In this document: positions 1-10,119 of the stretch, piece by piece
How the letters are laid out: every line of letters starts with the position of its first letter
How positions within the stretch are numbered: the first letter of the stretch is position 1
Assembly (NCBI RefSeq): GCF_000224145.3
Contig: NC_020176.2
Location: forward strand, 992,693-1,056,692
Reading direction: 5' to 3'
Source: Ciona intestinalis
Lineage: Eukaryota; Chordata; Ascidiacea; Phlebobranchia; Cionidae
DNA length: 64,000 nucleotides
Translations under genes and position numbers: made by a program
Notes under the pieces: generated by a model
Seen by the model: only the letters and a program-made list of their open reading frames with translations
Database searches by the model: none
What the model was told of the DNA's origin: nothing

Positions 1-104
1 CCCCACGACTTCCATAGACCGTTGCTAATTGTTTAAAACATAATCAGAATATTTGGATATTGTGTGCTATACAAGTGTCCAATCTTCCCCCACCCTATTA
101 CTGC
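1..104 (+). mobile_element. TIR-repeat family, right half, cut by window edge
   Basis: This copy reads ccccacgact, tagaccgttgctaattg, atatttggatattgtg, then the GC-rich right end cttcccccaccctatt. Confidence 0.75.
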
Positions 105-126
105 ATCTCAGCTTTTCAAAACTCAC

Positions 127-3100
127 CTGTAATAGTTTTGCATGGTTTGTCGGAACCCAACTTCAAACGAATCTCGTATTTGGTTGATATATATGATTGA
201 GAGTATCCCCCCAGCTATTTCGACAAGGAAAATAACACCAAGCAAACAGCCATACGTATTCACCATGCATTTATTATCTGCATCGGAATATGGTTGATAA
301 AAATTAAGGTTTAGTTAAATTTCATGTTTAGACTAATATATACTAAAATATATTCTATTCGTTTTCTAAAAAGTATAAATAATTTCATATATCAATTTAA
401 GTTAGGTCTATATATGGAAACGAAAAATATACGCAATATAGCAGTCGTTATACACAACTTTAAACGGTACTGTTTCGGTATAGAGTCATAAAAATGCGTT
501 TATTAACCAAGCATGATGTACGGGGTTTTTATATGAAATAATTAAAATTTGCAGACAATTTCACTCATAACCCGATGGCACGTTAATTTAAAACTGTCAA
601 GGCAAAAAAACTCCAATCGTACCATAAACGACATTACGCTAAGAAACTAAGAATGAGAGCCAGGTTTGGCCAATCACCCCAAAAGACACAGTATCTTATT
701 CTATTGGCTTTTGCTTTACCACAACACACGTTCATAGCTTACTTTTGAACGCCGATACAAATCCAAACAACCCAGATATTATAATGAATCCACCACTTGC
801 GCATAGGACGATAGGGGTCATCGAAAGGTCAACCATGGGTGTCAGTTTGTTGTATTCGCTCAACGTCATCTAGGTTAATAATGGTCTATTATTACGTAGA
901 TAATGTAGGTTTTTACGTAAAGGCATGCTAATATTTTAGGTGGGGTAAGATGGTTTATGTTTTATACTCTGCTATCGTAGCAAACAAAGATCATTCAGAG
1001 AATTGTATCACCGTATCCTAGCGGCTCTAAAATAGCGTTGTTAATTGTTATAAAGATTACGTCATACAGTATATTATGTGTTAACAGTGTGTATGTTACT
1101 CCACAGTAGTATATATGTGTGAGTCGTAAGGGGGATATAGCTCAGTGGTAGAGCATTCGACTGCAGATCGAGAGGTCCCTGGTTCAATTCCGGGTGTCCC
1201 CTTCTTTTAATTTTAGTTTGCTTTGAATCTGCGTTACTATGTAGTTATCATTCTAATTATAATTCTTTATACTTGCCCATTTATTACACACATGAATATA
1301 GGTATGGCAGACTAGCTTTTTTCATTTATTCTAACGTTAACTTCGTGTTCAATAAACTTCGTGCGGAACTAATGAAATATGGTCAGCAGGGGCATAATTG
1401 TGTTTTGTTAACATAAAACAGCAATGTTATTTCAAACGGTTGATGTAATACAAATATAAATAAAACATCGTCGAATAAAATGTATAGTAGGGTGGGGAAA
1501 GATGGGACACCTTTTTATTCCATTTTCTTGTTCGATTTGGCAGTAAACAATGAATTATAAACCTTATCCTGACGACTCCCATGGACCGTTGTTAATTGTT
1601 TAAAACCCTATTAGGATATTTAAATATTATGTGCTAAATGTGTCCCGTCTTTTCCCATAATACTATATATCGTTAGCACATATAATATCGAATATTTCCC
1701 TAGCTAGAAGTTGGTTGGTTGATCTTGTAACGAAACGTAAATGTATGGCCGACCATATATTTCATTCGTTCCGCACGAAGTTTATTGAACACATATAGTT
1801 AACATTAGAATAAACCGAACAAGTAACGAAACGTAAATGTATAGCCGACCATATATTTCATTCGTTCCGCACGAAGTTTATTGAACACATATAGTTAACA
1901 TTAGAATAAACCGAACAAGTAACGAAACGTAAATGTATAGCCGACCATATATTTCATTCGTTCCGCACGAAGTTTATTGAACACACACATATAGTTAACA
2001 TTAGAATAAACCGAACAAAGCTAGTTAGTCACACCTTTATTCAAGTGTATAACAAAGGGAATAACAAAGGGAAGTATAATGAATTGTGATAACGAATAAT
2101 AAGTATACAGTAATGTAAATTCAAAGCAAACTGAAATCAAAAGAAGGGGACACCCGGATTTGAACCAGGGACCTCTCGATCTGCAGTCGAATGCTCTACC
2201 ACTGAGCTATATCCCCGCACATCGGTTCGTGTTGAAACAGCGAACAGGTGAAACTCGCTCTTGCCGCGACATCGTGTTTAAGTTCGGAGTGTTTAACCAG
2301 AGGTTTAACTTTATTTGTTGATAATTACGATCTTGTAAGAAAATCAATTACTGAAGACCTATATTATTGAGTGACAATACCCACAGAATTACGTATACCG
2401 AGATACTTCATAAATTTATAACGATCTTTTTGGGTCTAAAATTATAAGCTTTTTGAACACAACCCCTTTATGGGTAAACGCCCCAGTTTCACCCCGAACC
2501 AAGTTACTTCATGCTTCACTGAACTTGCGGAAGATCATTTCTGCTTGATGCTAGAGTCGCTATTGTTAGTGAGTTGATAAAATCTCTTTGTGTCCTGGGG
2601 GTATCAATACCACCGTAGACAGATAGGATTTCAATGTTATAAGCCTCTGACAGTTCCGGGTTACAAACGAACACGATATAGCGGATAATGGCTCATGTTT
2701 TATATTATTTTATCATCCCATTTGGCAGTTAACAAAGAATATTTACAGAATTTTATAACCGTATCCCCACAACTCTAAAATGGCGTTGTTGATTGTTTAA
2801 AACACGATTAGAAAACATAGGCTATTATGTGCTAACGGCCGGGTATCCATCTTACCCCACACTAATATATAGAAAAAAAATAAATTTATCAAGGTCACAC
2901 TGAAATCTGGCAACACTGTTAAACAGCCACGCGTGTAAACTTACAACGCTCACTATCCATTACAGTGTAATTACCTTAACACAATAGAGACGTAACGAGT
3001 GCCAAATAAATATACGAAACAATTAGTCACGCGTCCTGGTCCTAATAAGTCGCCATTTATTGCAAATTCTTTATAAATCATCGCAGTTGTGTTATGTTAC

Positions 3101-3584
3101 AAAACACATGTATGACGTAATCTAAATTTTTGCCTGATTTTTAACCGCGTGGGCTACATACGAAAATTTCCTTCAGGTATGCCAACTATTTAGGGCAAGT
3201 CACTTCCGCTCGGAATTTCCGGGCGAATGACCGCACGAAGTAAATATAATGATTGTTGGTTTTAATATAACTTATTAAAAATCACAGCAAAGAGACGATA
3301 TCGTGATGTTAAAATAATAACAGACAGTCAAACAATCGTGTAATGACAAACACAGCCAACGCATTTTACAATCGTAGTAGAGTAGTAGACCGTCAGAACA
3401 TCAACGATATATTTGTATCGGGATCTCAAGTGATCCTCAGCCAGCGTTCATACACTCAACTCACCAAAGCGTAAATTCCAGTTGCCAGAAAGACGACCCC
3501 AGTGCATAAGAACAACACAGTAAATATGACAAGAAGGATTTTAAGACATGACAGAATCCGGTAACTCTTGGCAGACGAAGCCAT
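127..3584 (-). CDS. Tetraspanin, 5' part (exons 1-3), runs off the left edge
   Basis: Three minus-strand exons join in frame: 3465-3584 (40 codons, phase 0), 743-869 and 127-277, each bounded by GT and AG. The peptide starts MASSAKSYRILSCLKIL and gives a short cytoplasmic N-terminus, TM1 (about residues 13-38), a small loop with YNKLTPMVDLS, TM2 (about 58-82) rich in G and I, then NNKCMVNTYGC and TM3 (about 90-112) ending in a polar EC2 start (NQIRDSFEVGFRQTMQNYYR). This TM spacing and the short first loop are typical of tetraspanins, which organise membrane microdomains. The CCG motif of the large loop and TM4 would lie left of base 127 and are not seen, so the subfamily cannot be named. The 2.6-kb first intron holds the tRNA-Cys pair. 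The start is the only ATG before TM1 and has an A at -3. Confidence 0.85.
939..1113 (+). mobile_element. TIR-repeat family, divergent copy
   Basis: It starts aggtggggtaagatgg and keeps agcaaacaaaga, gcgttgttaattgtt and a degraded right end, close to tRNA-Cys copy 1. Confidence 0.6.
1131..1202 (+). tRNA. tRNA-Cys (GCA), copy 1
   Basis: A complete cloverleaf can be drawn. The acceptor stem is GGGGATA with TGTCCCC, the D arm is GCTC-AGTGGTA-GAGC, and the anticodon arm is TTCGA-CTGCAGA-TCGAG with anticodon GCA. The T arm is CCTGG-TTCAATT-CCGGG and the discriminator base is T. Intact A and B boxes and no intron suggest a functional gene. It lies in tetraspanin intron 1, on the opposite strand to that gene. 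Confidence 0.95.
1486..1668 (+). mobile_element. TIR-repeat family, near-complete copy
   Basis: The left end tagtagggtggggaaagatg and the right end cttttcccataatactata are imperfect inverted repeats. The interior has atttggcagtaaacaatg and ccgttgttaattgttt. It forms the centre of the tRNA-Cys inverted duplication. Confidence 0.8.
1726..2018. repeat. Three-copy 96-bp tandem repeat
   Basis: Units begin with gtaacgaaacgtaaatgta at about 1726, 1823 and 1919 and are nearly identical. The third has a 4-base acac insertion. An inverted single copy of the unit core (cttcgtgcggaac, ataaacttcgtg) lies at about 1310-1385, beside tRNA-Cys copy 1. The array is therefore one arm of an inverted duplication whose arms are about 1131-1390 and 1726-2216. 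Confidence 0.9.
2145..2216 (-). tRNA. tRNA-Cys (GCA), copy 2, inverted
   Basis: The same cloverleaf as copy 1 is read on the minus strand. Stems and the anticodon GCA are intact. The T loop is TTCAAAT instead of TTCAATT, which is the only difference I see. The sequence 3' of both copies is also similar (tttgctttgaat and further), so tRNA and flank were duplicated together in inverted orientation. Confidence 0.95.
2690..2873 (+). mobile_element. TIR-repeat family copy
   Basis: It contains catttggcagttaacaaag, accgtatccccacaactc and ggcgttgttgattgttt, and ends cttaccccacactaata. Confidence 0.7.
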
Positions 3585-5705
3585 TGTGATTCAAATTAAA
3601 AAATCCTAATTACCCCTATACCACCGATAAACATAAAACATTGTAAAATATTGCACGCATCTAGCTACAGCACTATACGCGCTGGGCTATACCTATAAAA
3701 CGTTGCCATTATTCTGCGATACATTAAATTTAAGTTAAAACCGCCGTTATATACATTAGCTTCCAGGTTCTTGCGCCGTGTATATTTATTTAACCCTCGC
3801 TTAAAAACCTTACTAGACAGAAGCTCGTACTTCGTTGACTTCATGTTTTACCAATTAGGGGCCACTTCTTCACCTTTCAAACCTAACAACAGCAGTAGGC
3901 TTTGCTATGGTCACGGTTCGTTTGCTACTGTGGGCTTACCCGTAGAGAAAAAATCAAAGAGTTTCTTTTCAGTATTGCGTAAACAGAATTTTCTTTGCTG
4001 AAGTTAAAGCCTCTGGCGTAGCGTTAGCGAAGATCGGCGTAACAAATTACGTTATTCGGTTAAAACAACGTGATGTATATAAAAGACAATGTTATATTTT
4101 ATTTAAATTCCTTTCGATACCGTTTCCCCTATTTATAAAATATGTGGGTTTAGCAGCCACGCATTTGTTTGACACTTTCACTCAAGTAGTTTTTACCCCT
4201 ATAGCATGCGTGACTGTCGCTTTGCTGTTAATTCCTTTCTCCACGCTGAACCACTTTCGTTACTGTATTCGAATATATTAACTAATGAAGTTTATGTTAT
4301 TCAAACGACTGCCTAATTATGGGAATTCTGATGAGTTAAATGACTGTTTGCTGCGAAGTGAGAATTAATTTGCTTGCACACATCATAACAAACGTTACAA
4401 AAAGTATCGCCGTAGGGATGTGTCTGCTTTATCTCTTAACACGGAATGCGATAAACCAAATTCTATACACACAAACCAAGATTAATTACTCTGTTATTCT
4501 TTACGATATTACCGAAATGAAAAATGAGCTTTTACTGAAATGTTTCTATGTTAACGAATGTTTCAATGTCTTGCTATTTACCAAGAGATTATTTAACGAT
4601 TATTGTGTATCTTATGCGAAATGTATTTATATGGAAACTGATAAATTAGAACGGTTACTTGGGTTTGACAAATTATCCTTTTACTTTATCTTTATGTAAA
4701 AACATAGAAGCGTAGTAGGGGACCGTTCGTGTTTTAAACAATTAACAACGGTATATGGAAGTCGCAAGAATATGGTTTTATAATTTTTTAAATGTTCGTT
4801 GTTCACAAGTAAACGGGACGATAAAATAGAATTAAAAGGTGTCCCATATTCCCCACCCTATACTGCATACTACACATAATTTTATTTATCTGAAAGAAGA
4901 ACTTTAATTAATTAAAATATTTAATGAAATATTATTTACAATGTAAATGACAGTCCCCAAAGCATGGTATGGATAAAGGCTACTTTTAAAGGTTATACCA
5001 GATAAAAAGTTCGACTGTTTAACCCAAAACACAGGTGTTCAGTAATCGCCTCGTTGTCTTTTAAAACGTTATTTACCATCAATATCTTGGACGTTAAATC
5101 AGTGAATGTCTAAATGTTGCCCTCGTCATATAACCTATGCCAAACCTGTCAAGGATTTTGTGTGGTTTTATTTCAATTAGTTTAAGCTTTACTCTTTGCT
5201 GCCGTCCAGCGGTCAATCATTTGTTTGCGAAAGTTTACTATGAGCCTTTACAATTTGTATGACGTTTAATGAAACGCTCGAAACGATTGAAAATTATTAA
5301 CATAGTTTATACACAAATAAAAGTAAGCAAGAATGGATTAGTAGTTTTTAATGCGAAGTTACATATAATACTGCTCGTTTCATTACTGTAGTTCAGTTTC
5401 ACCAAAACTTGTGTTAAAATCGTAAAACGATTTTTTTGTGAAGCAGGAGCATAGAAATAATGTCTTATTTTAAAAAAAACGTTTCAGCTGCGTATATGTG
5501 CTGAAACCATTAAATAAACGAAGGTATACGCGTTGTATATATGCTGTTGCTGCTATAGGCGTACTATAAGCCCAACAAAGCTCTTCCGGTAATTTATTAC
5601 TTGTGACACAAAAATTCACCCTCTAAAGGTCGTATTCATCAGGACAAATTGCCAGAACGGGTTCTATTGGATTTATACACGCGTTATGTGTGATATACAT
5701 GCACT
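3585..5705. other. Spacer between the tetraspanin gene and the small membrane gene
   Basis: I see no gene I can support. The spacer holds an isolated 119-codon open frame at 4340-4699 without family features, one inverted-end repeat copy (4710-4863), and AT-rich sequence that should contain the tetraspanin promoter next to 3584. Confidence 0.6.
4710..4863 (-). mobile_element. TIR-repeat family copy, reversed
   Basis: It contains gttttaaacaattaacaacg and ends aaggtgtcccatattcccc. Confidence 0.75.
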
Positions 5706-7052
5706 TTATATCATCTGATTGCTATACTGTGACGATGAAAAATCGATGGGGTTTTCGAAATCCTCAGGCTGTCCAATGCCGCTTGTCGAACCCCTTAGCC
5801 CCTGGCTTGGGTCAGAATAATTGCTACGTCGGTTCCGCTTGATGATTATGACGTATACCAACCAACCAACCACTATAGCGCCAACAACGGCAAGAAAGAT
5901 GACAACAATATAGACACCAACCTCTGTTGTAAACATATTGGAGTTATTGCCGGAATAAACGCATACAGTGTATAAAAATTAAATACATGACAATTCATAA
6001 ACCTGGACAGAGAAAAAAATGCTGGAATTGATATGTTTTTATTGAGTTTTACACTCTATAGAAGAAACACGCGAAGTTGTAACCATATGTTGGTGCAGAG
6101 ATATTTAAACACCATATTGTGTTTCGAAGACATTTAATCGGAGTGGTAATATTAATTAAAACTAGTATGGGAAGGTAGGAATGTAGCTTTAGTTTGAAAC
6201 CGTTGCAAAATTAATGTAATTTTTCCATTTCTAACTTACGTGGATTTGGTACTTTGGAACCTGTGACGTCGTCTTTTCCCTGGTCAGTTGTTAGCCTTGC
6301 CGGAGCAGCTGTATTAATATAGAACTGTGATTAGTGTATATGCGGTTCAAAGGCGAATATATACGTAAACAGTATACTATAACCTACATAGATGTAGGTT
6401 CAACAACTAGACAAAAGCCATGATCACATACTAACTTTGGACAGGGCTATTGTAGGATATACCAGCAAGAAGACAAATATAACTTTATTTTAAATTCGGT
6501 TTCAAAGTGGTCGTTTAAAGACATAAACATTAGCAGGCTTAATAGTGAACATGAGAAACATCTAATACCGGTTATACAAGATTACGTATACGCTATACCT
6601 GACAGATTGACCACTCAAGAGACATCGTCTTTTTAAACGTTTGCATAAACATTGACCTACCGTGTGCGGTACTAGTTATTGTTGCACTTTGATTTTGCGT
6701 CGTAGTTATAGAATTTAATGGAAAGGTTACGTTCCCGAAGACTGCTGGTGACGTCACGGAAATGTTGATGACGTAATTGGTGCTTGTCACATCTTCGGTT
6801 GATGCAACTAAACAAAAATCAATGTTTAAAATGTTGTGGTGTATAATTATGTAGGCCAATATAATCTTTTGCATTAAGGGGTTCATTTAATTTGGCTAAA
6901 GTTGGCCCGTTCCCCCAAGAAACCCAGATATAGCGGTCTATTTATTCCCTGAAACTGTAATTTTATCAATGTTTCCATATGTATACACTCGTGCTATACT
7001 TACCTTGTGTATAGAAGTAAATAATAAGTAGCAGTCTGACAATCAAATTCAT
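5706..7052 (-). CDS. Small type I single-pass membrane protein, unknown family
   Basis: Four exons on the minus strand join in frame to 160 residues: 7004-7052, 6661-6807, 6240-6308 and 5706-5923, all with phase-1 introns. Exon 1 is a signal peptide (MNLIVRLLLIIYFYTQ). Exon 2 is a Ser/Thr/Asn-rich ectodomain with several NXS/T sites, and exon 3 is a short acidic stalk. Exon 4 has a membrane segment at about residues 91-116, a stop-transfer KRNRRS, and a 44-residue cytoplasmic tail rich in Ser, Asp and Asn. There is no Cys in the ectodomain, so it is probably a short mucin-like stalk rather than a folded domain. It has the same strand, the same phase-1 design and the same style of Thr-rich stalk plus TM as the Sema gene 3 kb downstream, which suggests but does not prove kinship. 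I do not recognise an orthologue. It is head to head with NDUFS8. Confidence 0.7.
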
Positions 7053-8370
7053 CTTAAAACCTGTACTTAACTGTATCACGATATTAAATAGACTCTACGA
7101 TAAAGCCCACTGTTTCAACAAGTATTTTGGCTAAATTAAACGAATGCAGTGAAGAAATTATCTCATACTGTTTTATTTCGACGTGTTTAAATAAGTTTAG
7201 CGGTCTAGCGAACTGTAGACACGCCAGCCACAAAACAGCTCCGGGCGATTTACAATGCTGGCACCTTTTACTTTGTGCATTTCAAACTGTTACGGATTAC
7301 TACAATGTACAAGTATATTACAAATAAACCTATCAGTTCTGACTTTCGTTAAAGCTGACGTTCTAACATAGTACACCTAAAACTTTTACATACGCTGGTT
7401 CTAACATAGGCTGATCTGATACAATATCTTTATATTTATCTGACACAATATACAAAGCCTACGGGCAACTAGAATTTGTTATGAATTAACGAAACATTAC
7501 CCCGCTTTGTTATTCAAACTAAAACAAATTGAAACACCTTTGTATTTATGACTGCACAATTTATTTCCTTTACATTCAATGTTATGTCACACGGGAAAAA
7601 CTAAGTCGCAAAAATTTGCATGCTTGATCTCCAGAAAGTAGCGATGATTTAAATGTGATACAAATCAATAACTTTAGCATAAGTGCTTTTATAATTACAC
7701 TTATGTAAAATTGACTGGTCGTTTAGCTGGAGTCGACCATTGGGCCAATAAAAAGGTCCCACAATCGTTGAGATGACAGGAATTAAAGCAAAGGTAAAGG
7801 AGAGCAGAAACTGAACTTGGTTGTTGCATATATAGATCTGGTTGTTGCAATAGTTTGAAATGTGGTATAGTGGCGTGAATAAAACAATATAGCGTAGTTG
7901 ATTATATTATAGATTTCTACGGGTCTAGATAACAGATATCGGCTTGTCGAGAAGGTTTGCTAATATTAACCCTGTAGATTTATTTACTCCCCGTTGTTCG
8001 CCAAAATTTCGTGTTCGCTGGAATAACTTCGGGTAACCTCCGACACGAATAGAAAGCTTGTAACATTGATTACTGTTTCAAAAGCTTAAACAATTAATTC
8101 GTGAAGGCGTTTGACGCAAAGTCACTAGTTTGAACTTTATTTCAATTTATTTAACCATTTAAAAACTTGTTTAAGCGATTTTTGGGTATTGCTTAATTTT
8201 GGTAGACCAGTCATTCGTTTGCTCAAAGATGAAATAAAAGTAGGTAATTTTGACAGTTATATGATAACAATAAAAGTATCTATGCATTTTGTATTTTATT
8301 ATCGTTTTGTTAACCACAGTTGTGAAATAGAATGTTTTCATAAAGTTAACCTGTTTTGGTTTATCAACAC
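7053..8370. other. Head-to-head spacer of the small membrane gene and NDUFS8
   Basis: About 1.3 kb between divergent start codons must hold both promoters. I see no clear TATA box tied to a start and no repeat copy of the common family. An open frame at 7127-7327 has no supporting feature. Confidence 0.55.
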
Positions 8371-9310
8371 ATGACAACCATGGCTCTACGAATAATATCA
8401 AAGCTTGGCAAATTCCCAAAAGCTTTCCAGCCCAGTAGATCCGTTTCTTCAACTAGTGTATTGGCATCTTACAAGTATGTGAATCAGAAATATGACGAAC
8501 CCACACTCAGAAATATTGTGGACACAAACGCGAATGCTATTTTCGCAACTGAGTTACTACGTGGCTTTGGCATGGTGCTTGCTAAATCAATGAGTGAGCC
8601 AGCTACCATTAACTACCCCTTTGAAAAAGGCCCCCTAAGCCCCAGGTTTCGTGGAGAACATGCTTTACGAAGGTACCCATCTGGTGAAGAGAGGTGTATT
8701 GCTTGTAAACTTTGCGAAGCGATTTGTCCAGCTCAAGCTATTACAATCGAGGCCGAAGAGAGAGCTGACGGCAGCAGAAGAACAACCAGGTGAGATTGTT
8801 TGATGTTAACTATATTTTGCTGTTGTTGATACAAGCATAATGTAATATATAACCCAAGTAAATAGCTATATGCCAGCATTTGCAATGATATCTAATGTGT
8901 GCAAACTCTTATTTGTGCATATTAGTACGTTCCTTGATTTGTTCTCCCACATACACAAGCATCCTTTAAAACAGAGATTCCCAAATTTCTTCTGCATGTT
9001 TTTTTTATCTAGTATAACCAATAATACCTGGTGTGTATAGCTGCCCCATCGTGCACAATATTTCATAATTATAATATATATATTTTATATTTACTCCTTA
9101 AGATATGACATTGACATGACAAAATGCATTTACTGTGGCTTCTGCCAAGAAGCTTGCCCTGTTGATGCAATCGTGGAAGGTCCTAACTTTGAGTATTCAA
9201 CTGATACTCATGAGGAGTTGCTTTACAACAAGGAGAAACTTCTGGATAATGGAGACAAATGGGAAACAGAAATTGCCGCCAACATTGAGGCCGATTACTT
9301 GTATCGATAA
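8371..9310 (+). CDS. NDUFS8: NADH dehydrogenase iron-sulfur protein 8, mitochondrial
   Basis: Two exons, 8371-8789 and 9103-9310 (GTGAG donor, CTTAAG acceptor, R codon split), encode 208 residues, against about 210 in human. The first 30 residues (basic, Ser-rich, no acid) look like a mitochondrial presequence. The mature part has the two 8Fe ferredoxin motifs [12 protein letters not shown] and [12 protein letters not shown], which bind clusters N6a and N6b in the complex I peripheral arm and pass electrons towards ubiquinone. The flanks [15 protein letters not shown] and [10 protein letters not shown] match the family. Two in-frame ATGs compete: 8371, and 8380 with the better context (accATGG). 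An in-frame ATG at 8356 is less likely. A poly(A) signal AATAAA lies at 9396-9401. Confidence 0.97.
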
Positions 9311-9395
9311 AGTTCAAAATATTTATTTCTGTCAAAAATATTGTTGGTGTCTTGCATTGTAATATTTCAAGATATCTCTTTCACATAAATTGATC

Positions 9396-9401
9396 AATAA
9401 A
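9396..9401 (+). promoter_or_regulatory. Poly(A) signal of NDUFS8
   Basis: AATAAA lies 86 bases after the stop codon and is followed by a T-rich run (gtttttctcttttg). Confidence 0.75.
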
Positions 9402-10119
9402 GTTTTTCTCTTTTGACTTTATTTGAAATAAAAAAGTTATACAAAACAAAAGTAAAATCAGTTTTAGGGTAAAATAGGAATGGTAAATATGCAATTACCT
9501 GCAGTTTCTATAGCAGTTAACTTCAAAAACTAGATAAGCAGTTAACTTTAAAAGTTTAAATTTATGTTACTTCCACAGCAAGGTGTACTGCAGTTGCTTT
9601 AGCATTGTGGGGCCACCATATATTTGTTTGTTTTTATTTGTGCAATGCTAAAGCTTTTACAAGAGCAAAACCTTGTAACTTTTAAAATCTACTGCTACCC
9701 ATTAGCAAACAAGTTTGTCTAGGTTTAGTTGAAATCTGTCGTGTTTTAACGCAGGAGTAGTTAGAATATAACATAAATTATAATTGTGTAAAAAGTAATT
9801 GGTAGAGGAAGCTGTTTTCATTCAAGGTTCGTCCCAGTAACTAACATCTTACCGACTTTTACTTCTAGAGCCAACAATAGGACACCGTTTTTAAGTATTG
9901 ACAAACAACTTTCAAAAATATACAAATTGTTTTTCATTAATAGTTTATTAACAATATTAAAACAAAGAGATCACAGTAAAAATTTAAAGCAATAGTTAGT
10001 ACAACATATAAGGCTGAAGTGCAATACCTATAACTCGACATTTGTTTCTTTGAAGATAATGATTGTTATAAAAACACTGAACAGTTTTTTTAAACTTAAA
10101 ATGTCTTATTCTCAAACTG
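9402..10119. other. Convergent spacer NDUFS8 / Sema gene
   Basis: I see no gene. It holds an 11-bp perfect inverted repeat (ctttagcattg at 9597, caatgctaaag at 9643) with a 35-base loop, otherwise AT-rich sequence that should include the 3'UTR of the Sema gene. Confidence 0.5.

Noticed and set aside
3771..4001. 76-codon plus-strand frame upstream of the tetraspanin gene
   Set aside because: No recognisable feature, and it lies in the expected promoter region of the tetraspanin gene.
4340..4699. 119-codon open frame on the plus strand
   Set aside because: It has no signal peptide, domain, splice partner or family resemblance. The local composition is AT-rich, where such frames arise by chance.
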